The position numbers and the translations under genes are program-made. Shown piece after piece: positions 22,156 through 31,934 of a stretch of DNA of 64,000 nucleotides. How positions within the stretch are numbered: position 1 is the first letter of the stretch; the number at the start of each line of letters is the position of its first letter. Location of the stretch: assembly GCA_017449265.1 (NCBI GenBank), contig JAFSJW010000014.1, positions 31,565-95,564 on the forward strand, given 5' to 3'. The stretch comes from Treponema sp. Lineage in GTDB: Bacteria; Spirochaetota; Spirochaetia; Treponematales; Treponemataceae. The notes beneath the pieces were generated by a model. The model ran no database searches. It was not told the origin of the DNA and saw only the letters and a program-made list of their open reading frames with translations.

Positions 22156-22589
22156 CACAACCCCTCGATAATTTTGATGTCCGCCCCTCAACCCACAAGT
22201 CGCGCATAATAGCCGACTATGCAGACATTTATTATTTTCGGCACTAAAAACACCATATTTAGTGTTTTTTCGCGCAACATGAAAAATGATATATTGACTG
22301 ATTTGAGCTGTCAAGGGGAAAAGTTGTGGAAAAACTGTGGAAAAAAGGTGAAAACAAAAAGTGGTCGTTTTTGTCTAATCAAGTGATTTTTGCCCGAAAA
22401 TGTCTTTCGGAAATCGCAAAATTCAGAATTATTGTGATATAATTACCGAATGGTTCAATTTAAAATGTGTCTTGTATGTCACTTTCTTGCGGACCAAATT
22501 AATTTATATAGTGCAAAATAACTCGGAGTCTACTTAATTCTTTGCGAAACTATGTTCCGATTTTTTTAGCAGTGCTGGAGGGATGCATT
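22156..22589. other. Divergent intergenic region between nrdD and a chemotaxis gene
   Basis: About 430 bases without a gene. It holds the NrdR box, then two close copies of TGTGGAAAA (22325-22343), whose complement TTTTCCACA is one base from a DnaA box, then an AT-rich stretch before the chemotaxis gene. I see no convincing sigma-28 promoter here. Confidence 0.55.
22250..22265 (-). promoter_or_regulatory. NrdR box upstream of nrdD
   Basis: ACACCATATTTAGTGT matches the known 16-bp NrdR operator pattern (ACAC-x-ATAT-x-GTGT type). It is 95 bases upstream of the nrdD start. A much weaker second half-match (AATGATATATTGACT) begins near 22286; NrdR usually binds paired boxes. Confidence 0.7.
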
Positions 22590-24404
22590 ATGAATTTATC
22601 AACGAAAAAAGGGATTGGTCTTTTTCAAAAAATTTTCAGCGGATATTTGCTTGCAGTTGCAGTTATCGTTGTTATGTCGGTAATTATCGTTACGAACGCT
22701 CAGAAATTCAGCTTGAACGCAAACAAATCGAACGAGGAGATTTTGCCGAATACTTTAAAGGCAAAAGACTTGCAGCTTCATGTCATTCAGGTTCAGCAAT
22801 GGCTCACGGATATTTCAGCCACGCGTGGAGCTGAAGGCTATGACGACGGCTACGATGAAGCCGCCGAACATGCAAAAGCATTCAAATCTATCGTGGAAGA
22901 TTTCAAGAATTTTTACCGTTCTCATGGCGAAAGTGCAAAAATCAATGAACTTGATGATATGTCAAGGGCTTTCGACGGCTACTATGAAATGGGAAAGAAC
23001 ATGGCGGCGGCGTATATTGAGTACGGACCTGACGAAGGCAACAAATTCATGGAAAAATTCGATCCGTATGCGGAGCAGATTTCAGAGATGGTTGATTCGT
23101 TTGTGGGCAATTTGAGCGATATGCTTGTAGACAGTGTTTCTGTAATCAGTGTGCAGTCAGACAATCTCAAAAAACTGTCCGTCGCAATCAGCGTTAGTGC
23201 GGCAATCCTTTTGATTTTTCTTGGATTTATCATTTCACGCAAGACAGTCAAGCCAATCAGCCAGTTTACCTCTATTCTGAAAGATATTTCTGAGGGTGAG
23301 GGCGATTTGACTCACAGGATTGAGATTTCGTCGAAAGATGAGATTGGTTCTATGGCGGACTATTTCAACAAAACTTTTGATAAAATCCGTGTGCTTGTTT
23401 CTACGGTTCAGGCGCAATCATCGAAACTTTCGGAAGTCGGAGAAACGCTTTCTTCAAATATGACGGAAACTTCTGCGGCTATCAACCAGATTTCCGCGAA
23501 CATAAAAAGCATAAAAGGTCAGACAATAAATCAGACTGCCAGCGTTACGGAAACAACCAGCACGATGGAGCAGATTTCGTTCGGCATAAATCGTCTCAAC
23601 GAGCTTATAACAGAGCAGTCATCGAATATAAATCAATCTACTTCCGTAATCAATTCTCTTATCCACAATATGGAGGCGACTACAAAAACTCTTGTTCATA
23701 ACACTGAGAACATAAATCGCCTTGCAGAGAATTCTGCATCGGGAAAAACTGTGCTTGACAAAATCACAAAGGCAATTCAGGAAGTTTATGAAGAGTCGCG
23801 CGGACTTATGGAAATCAGCAATGTGATTCAGAATATTGCTGGGGAAACGAACCTTCTTGCTATGAATGCGGCAATTGAGGCAGCTCATGCCGGAGACACT
23901 GGGAAAGGTTTTGCAGTCGTTGCCGATGAGGTCAGAAAACTTGCGGAATCTTCAGCAAAACAGACCAAAACTATTGGTGGCGCATTAAAAAAGATTACGG
24001 ATTCAATTGTTGTCGTAACGAAATTCTCTGCAGAGGTTGTAGAAAAATTCACTTTGATTGAAGACGAAGTGAATACTGTTTCTAAACAGGAGCAGTCAAT
24101 CCGAGATACGATGGAACAGCAGTCTCAGGACAGTAAATATGTTCTTAGCGCAATCAATCTTCTGAATGATATAACTCAAAAAGTTCAGAAAAGCTCGGTG
24201 GAAATGCTTGAGGGCAGCACGCAGATTACGAAAGAAGCTAAAAATATGAACATAATCACTCAGGAAATTGACGGCGGTATGTCTGAAATGGCAACTGGTG
24301 CGGATCAAATTACTGAGGCTGTGAACGCTGTGAATCAACTTACTGTAGATACACGAAACAGTATTGATGCACTTAACGATGAAGTTGGTAAATTCAAAGT
24401 GTAA
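22590..24404 (+). CDS. Methyl-accepting chemotaxis protein
   Basis: A 604-aa transmembrane receptor. First helix about residues 13-33 ([20 protein letters not shown]), a periplasmic four-helix-type sensor with [15 protein letters not shown], a second helix around [20 protein letters not shown], then HAMP ([20 protein letters not shown]). The signalling hairpin tip is [20 protein letters not shown], then [17 protein letters not shown]. Both flanks are coiled coil. Signals through CheW/CheA to spirochaete flagella. Start 22590 is used (GGAGGG, 7 bases upstream). The ligand is unknown. Confidence 0.95.
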   Translation: MNLSTKKGIGLFQKIFSGYLLAVAVIVVMSVIIVTNAQKFSLNANKSNEEILPNTLKAKDLQLHVIQVQQWLTDISATRGAEGYDDGYDEAAEHAKAFKSIVEDFKNFYRSHGESAKINELDDMSRAFDGYYEMGKNMAAAYIEYGPDEGNKFMEKFDPYAEQISEMVDSFVGNLSDMLVDSVSVISVQSDNLKKLSVAISVSAAILLIFLGFIISRKTVKPISQFTSILKDISEGEGDLTHRIEISSKDEIGSMADYFNKTFDKIRVLVSTVQAQSSKLSEVGETLSSNMTETSAAINQISANIKSIKGQTINQTASVTETTSTMEQISFGINRLNELITEQSSNINQSTSVINSLIHNMEATTKTLVHNTENINRLAENSASGKTVLDKITKAIQEVYEESRGLMEISNVIQNIAGETNLLAMNAAIEAAHAGDTGKGFAVVADEVRKLAESSAKQTKTIGGALKKITDSIVVVTKFSAEVVEKFTLIEDEVNTVSKQEQSIRDTMEQQSQDSKYVLSAINLLNDITQKVQKSSVEMLEGSTQITKEAKNMNIITQEIDGGMSEMATGADQITEAVNAVNQLTVDTRNSIDALNDEVGKFKV

Positions 24405-24504
24405 AATGTGTTGTCGGCAAAAAACAGAATGATACATGCTCAAATTGATTTTCATTTGAGTTGTTGCTTTCTGATTGCTCAAATCCCAAAGCCTCATTAA
24501 AATA

Positions 24505-24579
24505 TAGGGAACTGTCTGATAAAATTCTGCTGTGCAGCAAGTTCAACTGGCGCGGCTTATATTTTTTGGCAGTTCCCTA
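24505..24579 (+). other. Structured leader/terminator hairpin before aspS
   Basis: TAGGGAACTG (24505-24514) pairs perfectly with CAGTTCCCTA (24570-24579). The enclosed ~55 bases include the hairpin GCTGTGCAGC and a T6 run (24562-24567). A related arrangement, CTGTTCTGA..TTGTGCAGC, occurs in the terminator at 30038. It may end the chemotaxis gene transcript or act as a leader structure for aspS; no known riboswitch was recognised. Confidence 0.5.
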
Positions 24580-24634
24580 GACATTTATTTGCTTTTTAAG
24601 CAGCGGCATTTATGTCGCCATTGAGGTAAGGATA

Positions 24635-26470
24635 ATGGAATCAAATAAAAGAACAGTCACTTGCGGTGAGCTTCGCAAGGGTGATGTTGGTAAGAATGTT
24701 GTATTGAACGGATGGGTGTCACGCTCACGAGATTTGGGCGGCCTTGTTTTTATCCAGCTCCGTGACCGCTACGGAATCACTCAGGTTATGGTGGGCGACG
24801 GGGCAAGCGAAGAAGTCAAAAAAATCGCCTCGTCATTGAAAAGCGAATATTGTATCGCGGTGGCGGGAGTTGTCGCTGCCCGAAGCGAAAAGGATGTGAA
24901 TCCTGACATGGCAACTGGTGAAATCGAAGTCGAAGCAAAGGAAATCGAAATCTTCACGACCAGCCAGGAGTTGCCTTTCTCTATTGAAGAAGTCCGCCAG
25001 AAGGACGGAACCCTTGTTCTTCCAAACGAAGATTTGCGCTTGAAGTACCGCTACCTTGACTTGCGCCGTGAGCCGATGCAGAAAAACATCATCCTCCGCT
25101 CACAGGTCACTTTTGCAACCCGCGAGTATCTTACAGGCAAGGGCTTTCTGGAGATTGAGACTCCGACTTTCATCAAGTCAACTCCAGAGGGAGCACGCGA
25201 TTACCTTGTTCCGAGCCGTGTTCATCCTGGAAAATTCTATTCTTTGCCGCAGTCACCACAGCTTTACAAACAGCTTCTCATGGTCTCAGGCTTTGACAAA
25301 TATTTCCAGATTGCACGCTGCTACCGTGATGAAGATGCCCGAGGCGACCGGCAGCCGGAATTCACTCAGATTGATATGGAGATGAGCTTCACAAACCGTG
25401 AGGAAGTTCTTGAGACAACCGAAGGACTCATGGGCTACATCTTCAAAAAGACCTTGAACTATGATTTGCCTGCAAAATTCGACCGAATCAGCTGGGATGA
25501 CGCTTTTGATTTGTACGGAAGCGACAAGCCTGATTTGCGATTCGACCTCAAAATGCAGGACGCAGCTTTCATGGCAGATTTGAGCGATTTCAACGCTTTC
25601 AAAGCGGGAGCCGCCAATGCTTCAAAAGAAATCGAGCGTCACAAGCGAAGCGGCCTCAAAGCCCTTGTCGTTAAGAATGTGGCCGACAAATACAGCCGAA
25701 AGATGATTGAGGCTCTTGAATCCGTGGCAAAAATCAACCACGCAAAGGGACTGGCATGGATGAAAGTTGACGCAGAGGGCAAATTCGAAGGCGGAATCTC
25801 AAAATTCTTCGCCGGAAAAGAAGCTGAAATCTGCTCAAAACTTGGTGCCGAAAAGAACGACTTGCTCCTGTTCGTAAGCGATGAAAAATGGCAGGTTGCC
25901 TGCGTCGCTTTGGGTGCCGTTCGAAAACAGCTTGGAAAGGACTTGAACCTTTACAATCCGGCCGATGAATTCCACTTCGCATGGATTATCGACTTCCCTT
26001 ACTTTGCATGGAATGAGGACGAAAATCACTGGGAGACTGAGCACCACATGTTCACTCTTCCGCAGAAAAAATACTGGGACACTCTGGAAAGTGACCCGGG
26101 CAGCGTAAAAGGCGACCTCTACGACCTGGTTTTGAACGGCTACGAGCTTGCTTCTGGATCAATGCGTATCAACGATCCGGCCTTGCAGGAGCGAATCTTT
26201 GAAATCGTCGGTTACAGCCGCGAGCGTGCCGAAAAAGCATTCGGATTTTTGGTTCAGGCATTCAAATTCGGCGCTCCCCCACACGGAGGAATCGCACCGG
26301 GACTTGACCGCCTTGTAATGCTCATGCGCCACGAGGAATCAATCCACGAAGTAATCGCCTTCCCGAAGAACAATCTTGCGGCATCTCCTATGGACGAATG
26401 TCCTAGCGAAGTTGAGCAGAAACAGCTCGATGAGCTTCATATCGCTGTTACGGAACGCGAAAAAGACTAA
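24635..26470 (+). CDS. aspS: Aspartyl-tRNA synthetase
   Basis: Charges tRNA-Asp with aspartate (class II). The 611-aa bacterial form has an N-terminal OB-fold anticodon domain (VVLNGWVSRSRDLGGLVFIQ), motif 2 ARCYRDEDARGDRQPEFTQI, a GAD insertion domain at about residues 285-410, and motif 3 GLDRLVMLMRHEESIHEVIAF. Length is normal for bacteria. GAGGTAAGG precedes the ATG. Whether it is discriminating or charges tRNA-Asn too cannot be judged without seeing gatCAB. Confidence 0.97.
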   Translation: MESNKRTVTCGELRKGDVGKNVVLNGWVSRSRDLGGLVFIQLRDRYGITQVMVGDGASEEVKKIASSLKSEYCIAVAGVVAARSEKDVNPDMATGEIEVEAKEIEIFTTSQELPFSIEEVRQKDGTLVLPNEDLRLKYRYLDLRREPMQKNIILRSQVTFATREYLTGKGFLEIETPTFIKSTPEGARDYLVPSRVHPGKFYSLPQSPQLYKQLLMVSGFDKYFQIARCYRDEDARGDRQPEFTQIDMEMSFTNREEVLETTEGLMGYIFKKTLNYDLPAKFDRISWDDAFDLYGSDKPDLRFDLKMQDAAFMADLSDFNAFKAGAANASKEIERHKRSGLKALVVKNVADKYSRKMIEALESVAKINHAKGLAWMKVDAEGKFEGGISKFFAGKEAEICSKLGAEKNDLLLFVSDEKWQVACVALGAVRKQLGKDLNLYNPADEFHFAWIIDFPYFAWNEDENHWETEHHMFTLPQKKYWDTLESDPGSVKGDLYDLVLNGYELASGSMRINDPALQERIFEIVGYSRERAEKAFGFLVQAFKFGAPPHGGIAPGLDRLVMLMRHEESIHEVIAFPKNNLAASPMDECPSEVEQKQLDELHIAVTEREKD

Positions 26471-26503
26471 AAAAAAGCCACACAGTCTTGAAACTGTGTG
26501 GCA
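26471..26503 (-). terminator. Terminator of the phosphohexomutase gene
   Basis: Ten-base perfect stem GCCACACAGT (26478-26487) and ACTGTGTGGC (26494-26503). On the minus strand it is followed by T7, so it ends the leftward mutase transcript just past its stop at 26514; it begins immediately after the aspS stop. Confidence 0.8.
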
Positions 26504-26513
26504 TATAAAAATT

Positions 26514-28004
26514 TTATTTGCTCAGTTTGTCGAATCCTTGAAGCAGTTCTTCCGCTGTTTTGAGGATTTTTTCGCAGTCGCCTTTGCGTTCGCCCTCAAT
26601 GTTGAGAGGCATCACCGGGTCGTGCAATGATTTTCTTAGCAAAAGCCAGCCTTTTTTGTCTTCATCTTGAAAACTGATTCGTACTCCTTCATACGACTTG
26701 GGCAAAATCATTCCTGATTTTTCAGCACGGGCTTTGAATTCAGAAAGAACTTTGTCGCCGTAAGAAGCGAAATCGTCGCAATTGATTTTGTAGCGGATTT
26801 CCTGAGCTTCAACGAGCGGGTCAAGGTTTTCAATCAGGTGGGAAAGTGCTTTGCCCTGTGCCTTTGCGTTTGCCAGTGCGATTACGATTTTTACCGCAAG
26901 GAATGCGCCATCGTCAAGGTAGAAATTGTCTTTGAGCGCGCCATGACCGCTTGTTTCCATTGCGAGAGGAGAAACCGTTCCTTCGGCGTTTAGTCGTTTA
27001 CATTCGTTGATTACATTTTTGTAGCCGCGTTTGAAGCAGTGGTGTTTTAAGCCCAAGTCTTTTTCGAGAAAGCGCGTTAGCCTGTCAGAAGTGACCGAAT
27101 CTGTGATGATTGTGCTTCCGGGGTATTCGGGGGCAAGAATTGCCGCAACGAGCGCGATGATTGCGTCCCTGTTCACTTCGGTTCCGTCTGGCAGCACGGC
27201 TGACATTCGGTCAACATCTGTATCAAAAATTAAGCCTAAATCAGCTTTGTTTTTTAGAACGGCACTCTGAATTGCTTCCATTGCTTTTGCGTTCTCGGGG
27301 TTCGGAATATGATTCGGAAACATTCCGTCTGGCTCTAGGAACTGACTTCCGTTTGTGTCTGCCCCAAGCTCATTAAGAATCTTTGAGACGAAAAATCCGC
27401 CGGCTCCGTTCCCTGCATCCACCACGATTTTAAGCCCGGAAAGCGGTTTTTCATTTTGGCTTTGCCCAACATTCGGTTTGATTCCACTCCGAATCGTTTT
27501 TACGAGATGATTTGCATAAAGTGAGATTAAATCGAAAGTTTTGGCTTCTTCTGAGCCTGATTTTTCAGAAAGACCGACTGCACCTTCAAGAATAGCAGTT
27601 ATGTCATCATGCTCCAGACCTCCGTCTTTATCGAAAAATTTCAGACCGTTTCTGTTGAACGGAAGATGGCTTGCCGTAATCATAATTGAGCCGTCGAATT
27701 CAGTTTCTTTAAACACAATGCTCATAAACATCGCCGGAGTCGTTGCCATCCCGCAGTCTACTATTTTTACGCCGCAGGACGAAAGCCCGCCCATGACAGA
27801 TTTTGCCAGAGATTCCCCTGTGATTCGCGAGTCGCGGCCAACTCCTACGACAAGCGAATCAACGGCTTTCCCAGTCTTTTTTGAAAGCCATGATGCAAAA
27901 CTTTGTGCGATTATATTTGATGCGAGCGGCGTAAGTGTCACGCTCTCTCCTTCAATTCCTTCACAGGCAACACCGCGAATGTCGCTGCCGTTTTGTAATT
28001 TCAT
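26514..28004 (-). CDS. Phosphomannomutase/phosphoglucomutase
   Basis: Interconverts hexose 1- and 6-phosphates (alpha-D-phosphohexomutase superfamily). Active-site loop SIMITASHLPFNRNG contains the phosphoserine; the metal-binding loop is DTDVDRMSAV; the sugar-binding loop is ETSGHGAL; the C-terminal phosphate-binding part is EGVRISFQDE and further. I start at MKLQNGSDIRG (496 aa), the family's usual N-terminus; 6 or 24 more residues are possible in the same frame. The third residue of the TASHNP motif is Leu here (TASHLP), a tolerated variant. Mannose versus glucose preference cannot be decided. Confidence 0.92.
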   Translation of the reverse strand: MKLQNGSDIRGVACEGIEGESVTLTPLASNIIAQSFASWLSKKTGKAVDSLVVGVGRDSRITGESLAKSVMGGLSSCGVKIVDCGMATTPAMFMSIVFKETEFDGSIMITASHLPFNRNGLKFFDKDGGLEHDDITAILEGAVGLSEKSGSEEAKTFDLISLYANHLVKTIRSGIKPNVGQSQNEKPLSGLKIVVDAGNGAGGFFVSKILNELGADTNGSQFLEPDGMFPNHIPNPENAKAMEAIQSAVLKNKADLGLIFDTDVDRMSAVLPDGTEVNRDAIIALVAAILAPEYPGSTIITDSVTSDRLTRFLEKDLGLKHHCFKRGYKNVINECKRLNAEGTVSPLAMETSGHGALKDNFYLDDGAFLAVKIVIALANAKAQGKALSHLIENLDPLVEAQEIRYKINCDDFASYGDKVLSEFKARAEKSGMILPKSYEGVRISFQDEDKKGWLLLRKSLHDPVMPLNIEGERKGDCEKILKTAEELLQGFDKLSK

Positions 28005-28163
28005 CAATTCTTTTCTTTCCATAATAATAATTATCACACAATTTTTTATTTTTGCACGATTAAATTTGACATACAAAAAATTCTAAAAGTCCAGTTCTTA
28101 GAAATTACAATTTTTTCTGATGTTATTTTGTTAGAATAATGGTATGATTATCACGGCAAAAAT

Positions 28164-29336
28164 ATGAAAAAATTTACACAAAAAGAACTTGTTTCTATTT
28201 ATTCAGCACGAAAAGAAAAACTGTTTGATTACATGATTCAAAATGCAATCACCGCTGTTGTGTTCGAGGATTGTGAGGAACGGCGCAATCCAGCTGTCCG
28301 ATATTTTACGGGGCATCCTAGCGATGCTCTTTTTATAGCGAGCGTCTCAGGCTCAGAAGACAATGTGACCAAAAACGCAGTTCTTGTTCCGTGGGACGAA
28401 AATCTTGCAAAAGAGATGGCGATTGATGTTCCTGTCATTCCGTACAATAAATATGACAGAAAAAATACTAAGACAGTTTCAGAAGTTTTGAAATCTTTCA
28501 AAATCAAGGAATCAAAGAAAAAAGTTGAAGTTCCTCCTTCCACTCCGTACCCCCTTTTCCTCAAATATGTGGATGAGCTTTCAAAAGACGAGTGGGATGT
28601 ATTGTGCCGCGAAAAATCTACGCATGATTTTGTCGTTGATTTGCGGGCTAAGAAAGATAATTATGAGATTGAATGTACAAAAGAAGCGGCTCGTGTTGGT
28701 GACATAATAATTTCTGAGATTGAGCGTGGATTGCGGGAAAACTGGCTTCACAAAGAGTGCGATGTTGCGCTTTTGATTGAATCTGAGCTTAGGAAGCATG
28801 GTTGCGAGCGTACTGGTTTTGATACGCTTGCGGCTGGGCCTGCCCGCTCGTGGGCAATACACGCTTTCCCAGGCTACACCGACGCTCCGTGGCCGGGGGA
28901 TGGGCTTTCAATCCTTGATTTTGGCGTTGTGTACAATGGTTACACTAGCGACACAACTTTGACCGTGGCAAAGAACCTGAACGAAGAGCAGGAAAAGCTT
29001 GTTGCCTTAGTTGAGAAGGCTGCTGCGGAGGCTTTGCCGCTGTACAAGGACGGGGCGCAGATAAAAAAAGCTGCCGAAGCGGCTGATTTGGTTTTCAAGA
29101 AGGCAAAGCGCGTCATGCCGCATACGCTTGGTCACGGGATTGGACTTGAAATCCACGAGTTCCCTAGGGTGAGCGCAAAGCAGGGAGATGACATTTTGTT
29201 CAAGGCTGGCATGATAATCACTCTTGAGCCTGGTTTGTACGATGCGAAGCTCGGCGGAGTGCGCCTTGAGAACGATGTGCTTATTACAGAAAATGGAAAC
29301 GAGGTAATCACTCATTCTAAAATCATTCGTCTGTAA
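28164..29336 (+). CDS. Xaa-Pro aminopeptidase (M24 family)
   Basis: Metallopeptidase removing N-terminal residues before proline. The 390-aa protein has the N-terminal creatinase-like domain (to about residue 160) and the pita-bread catalytic domain. Metal ligands: Asp pair in SILDFGVVYNGYTSDTTLTV, His in HTLGHGIGLEIHEFP, Glu in ITLEPGLY and Glu in VRLENDVLIT. Cytosolic; no signal peptide. A -10-like TATGAT lies 20 bases upstream. It stands alone between the mutase and a lipoprotein gene. Confidence 0.92.
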   Translation: MKKFTQKELVSIYSARKEKLFDYMIQNAITAVVFEDCEERRNPAVRYFTGHPSDALFIASVSGSEDNVTKNAVLVPWDENLAKEMAIDVPVIPYNKYDRKNTKTVSEVLKSFKIKESKKKVEVPPSTPYPLFLKYVDELSKDEWDVLCREKSTHDFVVDLRAKKDNYEIECTKEAARVGDIIISEIERGLRENWLHKECDVALLIESELRKHGCERTGFDTLAAGPARSWAIHAFPGYTDAPWPGDGLSILDFGVVYNGYTSDTTLTVAKNLNEEQEKLVALVEKAAAEALPLYKDGAQIKKAAEAADLVFKKAKRVMPHTLGHGIGLEIHEFPRVSAKQGDDILFKAGMIITLEPGLYDAKLGGVRLENDVLITENGNEVITHSKIIRL

Positions 29337-29400
29337 CAATTGTTTCCAATTTGTTATAGTGATGTTTATAAAACAAAAGATTTTTCCACGGAGGATTAAA

Positions 29401-29997
29401 ATGAAAAAGATTTTGGCTACAGTTGCTGCTCTTGTTGCAGCCTTTGCATTGGTAAGCTGCGGTACTACAAACAGTAAAGTTAATTCAGGCGATTCAGCGG
29501 CTAAACAGGCAAAAGAGGACGGATACCCAGAGTGGGTTTATGTCGGAAAGAAAGATGATACTGGAATATATGCGGTTGGGGCCGGAAAACTTGCCAACAT
29601 CGTAAATTCCCACAAAATGGCTGTATCAGAAGCAAGAACGGAGCTTGCCCGCACTCTCAAAGTTCAGGTTCAGGATATTCTCCAGACATACACGAGCGAC
29701 CTTGGTTCTGACCAGAACAGGGACGCGCTTTCAGGACTTATCGACAATACTTTGCAGAAGACGGAAGCCGTTTTGCAGGGGTCTCAGCAGGTAAACCGCT
29801 TCAATGCAAGCGACGGAACTGTATATGTCCTTATGTACCTTCCTTATGAGTCTGCGCTCTCAAAACTCAATACATCCGTAGCTGAGTATACGGGAAAAGC
29901 AGAAGCTGTAATCACTGACGCTCGTATGCGTGAAGCTTATGAAAAATATTTTGCTGGTGCGGACAAAAAGGCGAGCGTTCCAGCAACAACAAACTAA
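29401..29997 (+). CDS. LPP20-family lipoprotein
   Basis: A 198-aa lipoprotein: basic N-terminus, hydrophobic stretch, lipobox LVSC with the cysteine at residue 20. The LPP20 pattern follows: YPEWVYVGKKDDTGIYAVGA, then AVSEARTELARTLKVQVQDI, and a VYVLMYLPYESAL strand. Start chosen at ATG 29401 behind CGGAGG; an upstream in-frame start adds 14 unconserved residues. A second LPP20-like lipoprotein is encoded at 34144. Probably outer-membrane anchored; function unknown. Confidence 0.88.
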   Translation: MKKILATVAALVAAFALVSCGTTNSKVNSGDSAAKQAKEDGYPEWVYVGKKDDTGIYAVGAGKLANIVNSHKMAVSEARTELARTLKVQVQDILQTYTSDLGSDQNRDALSGLIDNTLQKTEAVLQGSQQVNRFNASDGTVYVLMYLPYESALSKLNTSVAEYTGKAEAVITDARMREAYEKYFAGADKKASVPATTN

Positions 29998-30037
29998 AGG
30001 TCAGCACTAAAAAATTGTTGTTGTCCTAAAACTAAAT

Positions 30038-30081
30038 CAGGGCTGTTCTGAAAAAAATCGTTGTGCAGCCCTGTTTTTTTT
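30038..30081 (+). terminator. Terminator after the LPP20-like gene
   Basis: Eight-base stem CAGGGCTG (30038-30045) and CAGCCCTG (30066-30073) followed by T8. The loop contains TTCTGAAAAAAATCGTTGTG, resembling part of the element at 24505. Confidence 0.85.
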
Positions 30082-30104
30082 GTTCCTAGTTAGAGAGGTT
30101 CATA

Positions 30105-30800
30105 ATGAAATTCCTTGTCATTTCGGACATACACGGAAATCTTGAAAATATCGACAGGCTTGACCCGAAATTTAATGAAGCCGATGCGGTTCTTTTTGGT
30201 GGCGATTTTGCTCTTTTTGAGCATGAGGAAACGGCCCTGCCTGTGCTTGAAAAACTTCTGACAAAGCACGAGGTTATTTATTCTGTTCTTGGAAACTGTG
30301 ACAACCCTGAGTTCTTGGAAAAAATCGAGGATGCGGATATTTCCGTTGAGAAAACCCTTGTGTTCAACGAAGGGTATGCCGTGGCAGGCTCAGGCGGTGG
30401 CTCAAAGTTCACTGGAACCACGCCGTTCGAGCGCACTGACGAAGAGCTTTCTGGCGATTTTTCCATCGTGGACTCTTCAAGCGAAGAATGTGCGGACGAA
30501 AACGGCCATTGGTCAAACTTGATTCTCATAATGCACAATCCGCCAAAGGACACAAAATGCGATATGATTCCGAACGGAGTTCATGTTGGAAGCGAGGGGC
30601 TTCGGTCGTTTATCGAAAAGAGGACGCCTTTCCTTGTCGTTACCGGGCATATTCATGAGAGCGCGGGAATAGACAAAATTGGCGAAACGACCGTGATGAA
30701 CCCAGGAAGCCTTGCCGAAGGAAAGTATGGCTGGGTTGTTGCCGAAAAAGACTGCGATGGAAAATGGGGCGTAAAAAGCGCGGAGCTTTGTGAGCTTTAG
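30105..30800 (+). CDS. Calcineurin-like metallophosphoesterase
   Basis: A 231-aa dimetal phosphoesterase. Motifs in order: DIHGN (residues 8-12), GGDF (32-35), GNCDN, and the late histidines ILIMHNPP and VTGHIHES, ending with NPGSLAEGKYGW. The pattern fits YfcE/class II-type archaeal-bacterial phosphoesterases. Cytosolic. Substrate unknown. The stop overlaps that of the convergent beta-barrel gene by 4 bases (TTAG). Confidence 0.88.
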   Translation: MKFLVISDIHGNLENIDRLDPKFNEADAVLFGGDFALFEHEETALPVLEKLLTKHEVIYSVLGNCDNPEFLEKIEDADISVEKTLVFNEGYAVAGSGGGSKFTGTTPFERTDEELSGDFSIVDSSSEECADENGHWSNLILIMHNPPKDTKCDMIPNGVHVGSEGLRSFIEKRTPFLVVTGHIHESAGIDKIGETTVMNPGSLAEGKYGWVVAEKDCDGKWGVKSAELCEL

Positions 30801-31852
30801 AAGCCGGCACTTACGGAGAAAACCCATCTCTCCGTATGCTCCGTGTCTCCAGAATGATTTGTAAGCCAGTCTAACTGTCTGTAAAATCCAGTCTGGATTC
30901 TTACATAGTTCTTGTGTGCAAGTATGAACGCACCGCCAATCCGTAATCTTCTCATCGTGTAATTGTATTTCTCTGATTTTACATTATCCGAATTGTCATA
31001 AAAGAAATAATTCATCGGGATTTTTTCCATTTGATATTGGACAACAACAGCAATAAACTTGAAAAAATCAAGGTGAACTTTTGTATCAAAAAAAATACTT
31101 TCAAATGTATCGTTTTCAAATGTCTCTTTTTGAAAATCCTTTATGTTCGTGTCCGTTGCAGAAATATCAGAACTTGCATGAAGATAGCAAGCTGAAATAG
31201 AGCTTTCAGAGTTGACTCTGAGCCAGTCGAAAATCGGGAAACTGTAGAAAAATTCAGCGCACGGTCCTATGTCGTAAAGAGTTTGCGTTGTTTTTATGCG
31301 CTTGTTCTTGAAAAAAAATGTGTCGGGCGTTGAAGAATCCTGATAATTCAAAAAACTGTTCGTGTCCGTAAAAGAATATTCAAACCGCATTCCAAACGCA
31401 AAAGAAAAATGATGGCGCGGCAGTTTGTCCATAAGGACAGCCTTTTTGAATGGAAAAAATTTAAAGAACATTCGGTTTCGTGTGGAGTCTTCAATTTCCA
31501 TTGATGTATCAAAAAAAGTTTTTGACACTTTCTGCTCTTTTGAGAATTCAAAAAAGAGTAATGTTGAAATATCCTTCCGCCAATGGTAACCAACCGAGCC
31601 AAAAACAGTAGAGCCGTAATCATCTGTAGGCTCACAGCCCAAATCGAAGGAAAACGGAAGTGATTCAAGCCAGTCAAAGGCCCTTATAAAAAAATTATTC
31701 TTTTTTTCAATTTCGCTGCCGCTTTCATCCTCTGCAATCTGAGATTCTGTTTGTTCAGATTCATCGCTCACGGACTCATCGCTTGAGTTTTCCTGAGAGA
31801 AAATAGGAAGAGAAAAAATCAAGAATAATGAAAAAAACATGATTTTTTTCAT
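30797..31852 (-). CDS. Putative outer-membrane beta-barrel protein
   Basis: A 351-aa secreted protein. Signal peptide MKKIMFFSLFLIFSLPIFSQ, then a long acidic low-complexity linker (residues ~22-50, ESxDES type), then alternating strands rich in aromatic residues (FGSVGYHWRKDISTLLFFEF, HHFSFAFGMRFEYSFTDT, YVRIQTGFYRQLDWL). It ends VFSVSAGF, with a terminal Phe typical of barrel insertion signals. I start at MKKIMFF because the longer frame places 50 odd residues before a clear signal peptide. No named family. The acidic linker is unusual. Confidence 0.7.
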   Translation of the reverse strand: MKKIMFFSLFLIFSLPIFSQENSSDESVSDESEQTESQIAEDESGSEIEKKNNFFIRAFDWLESLPFSFDLGCEPTDDYGSTVFGSVGYHWRKDISTLLFFEFSKEQKVSKTFFDTSMEIEDSTRNRMFFKFFPFKKAVLMDKLPRHHFSFAFGMRFEYSFTDTNSFLNYQDSSTPDTFFFKNKRIKTTQTLYDIGPCAEFFYSFPIFDWLRVNSESSISACYLHASSDISATDTNIKDFQKETFENDTFESIFFDTKVHLDFFKFIAVVVQYQMEKIPMNYFFYDNSDNVKSEKYNYTMRRLRIGGAFILAHKNYVRIQTGFYRQLDWLTNHSGDTEHTERWVFSVSAGF

Positions 31853-31934
31853 ACGATAGATAATACCAAATTTATATTTTCTGCTAAACTTATAATTATA
31901 GATTTTTTGATTTTTTTTATAGGAGATGATAAAA

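Noticed and set aside
22156..22314. 53-residue N-terminal extension of NrdD
   Set aside because: It is cysteine- and arginine-rich without family similarity and runs through the NrdR box; the internal ATG has a good ribosome-binding site.
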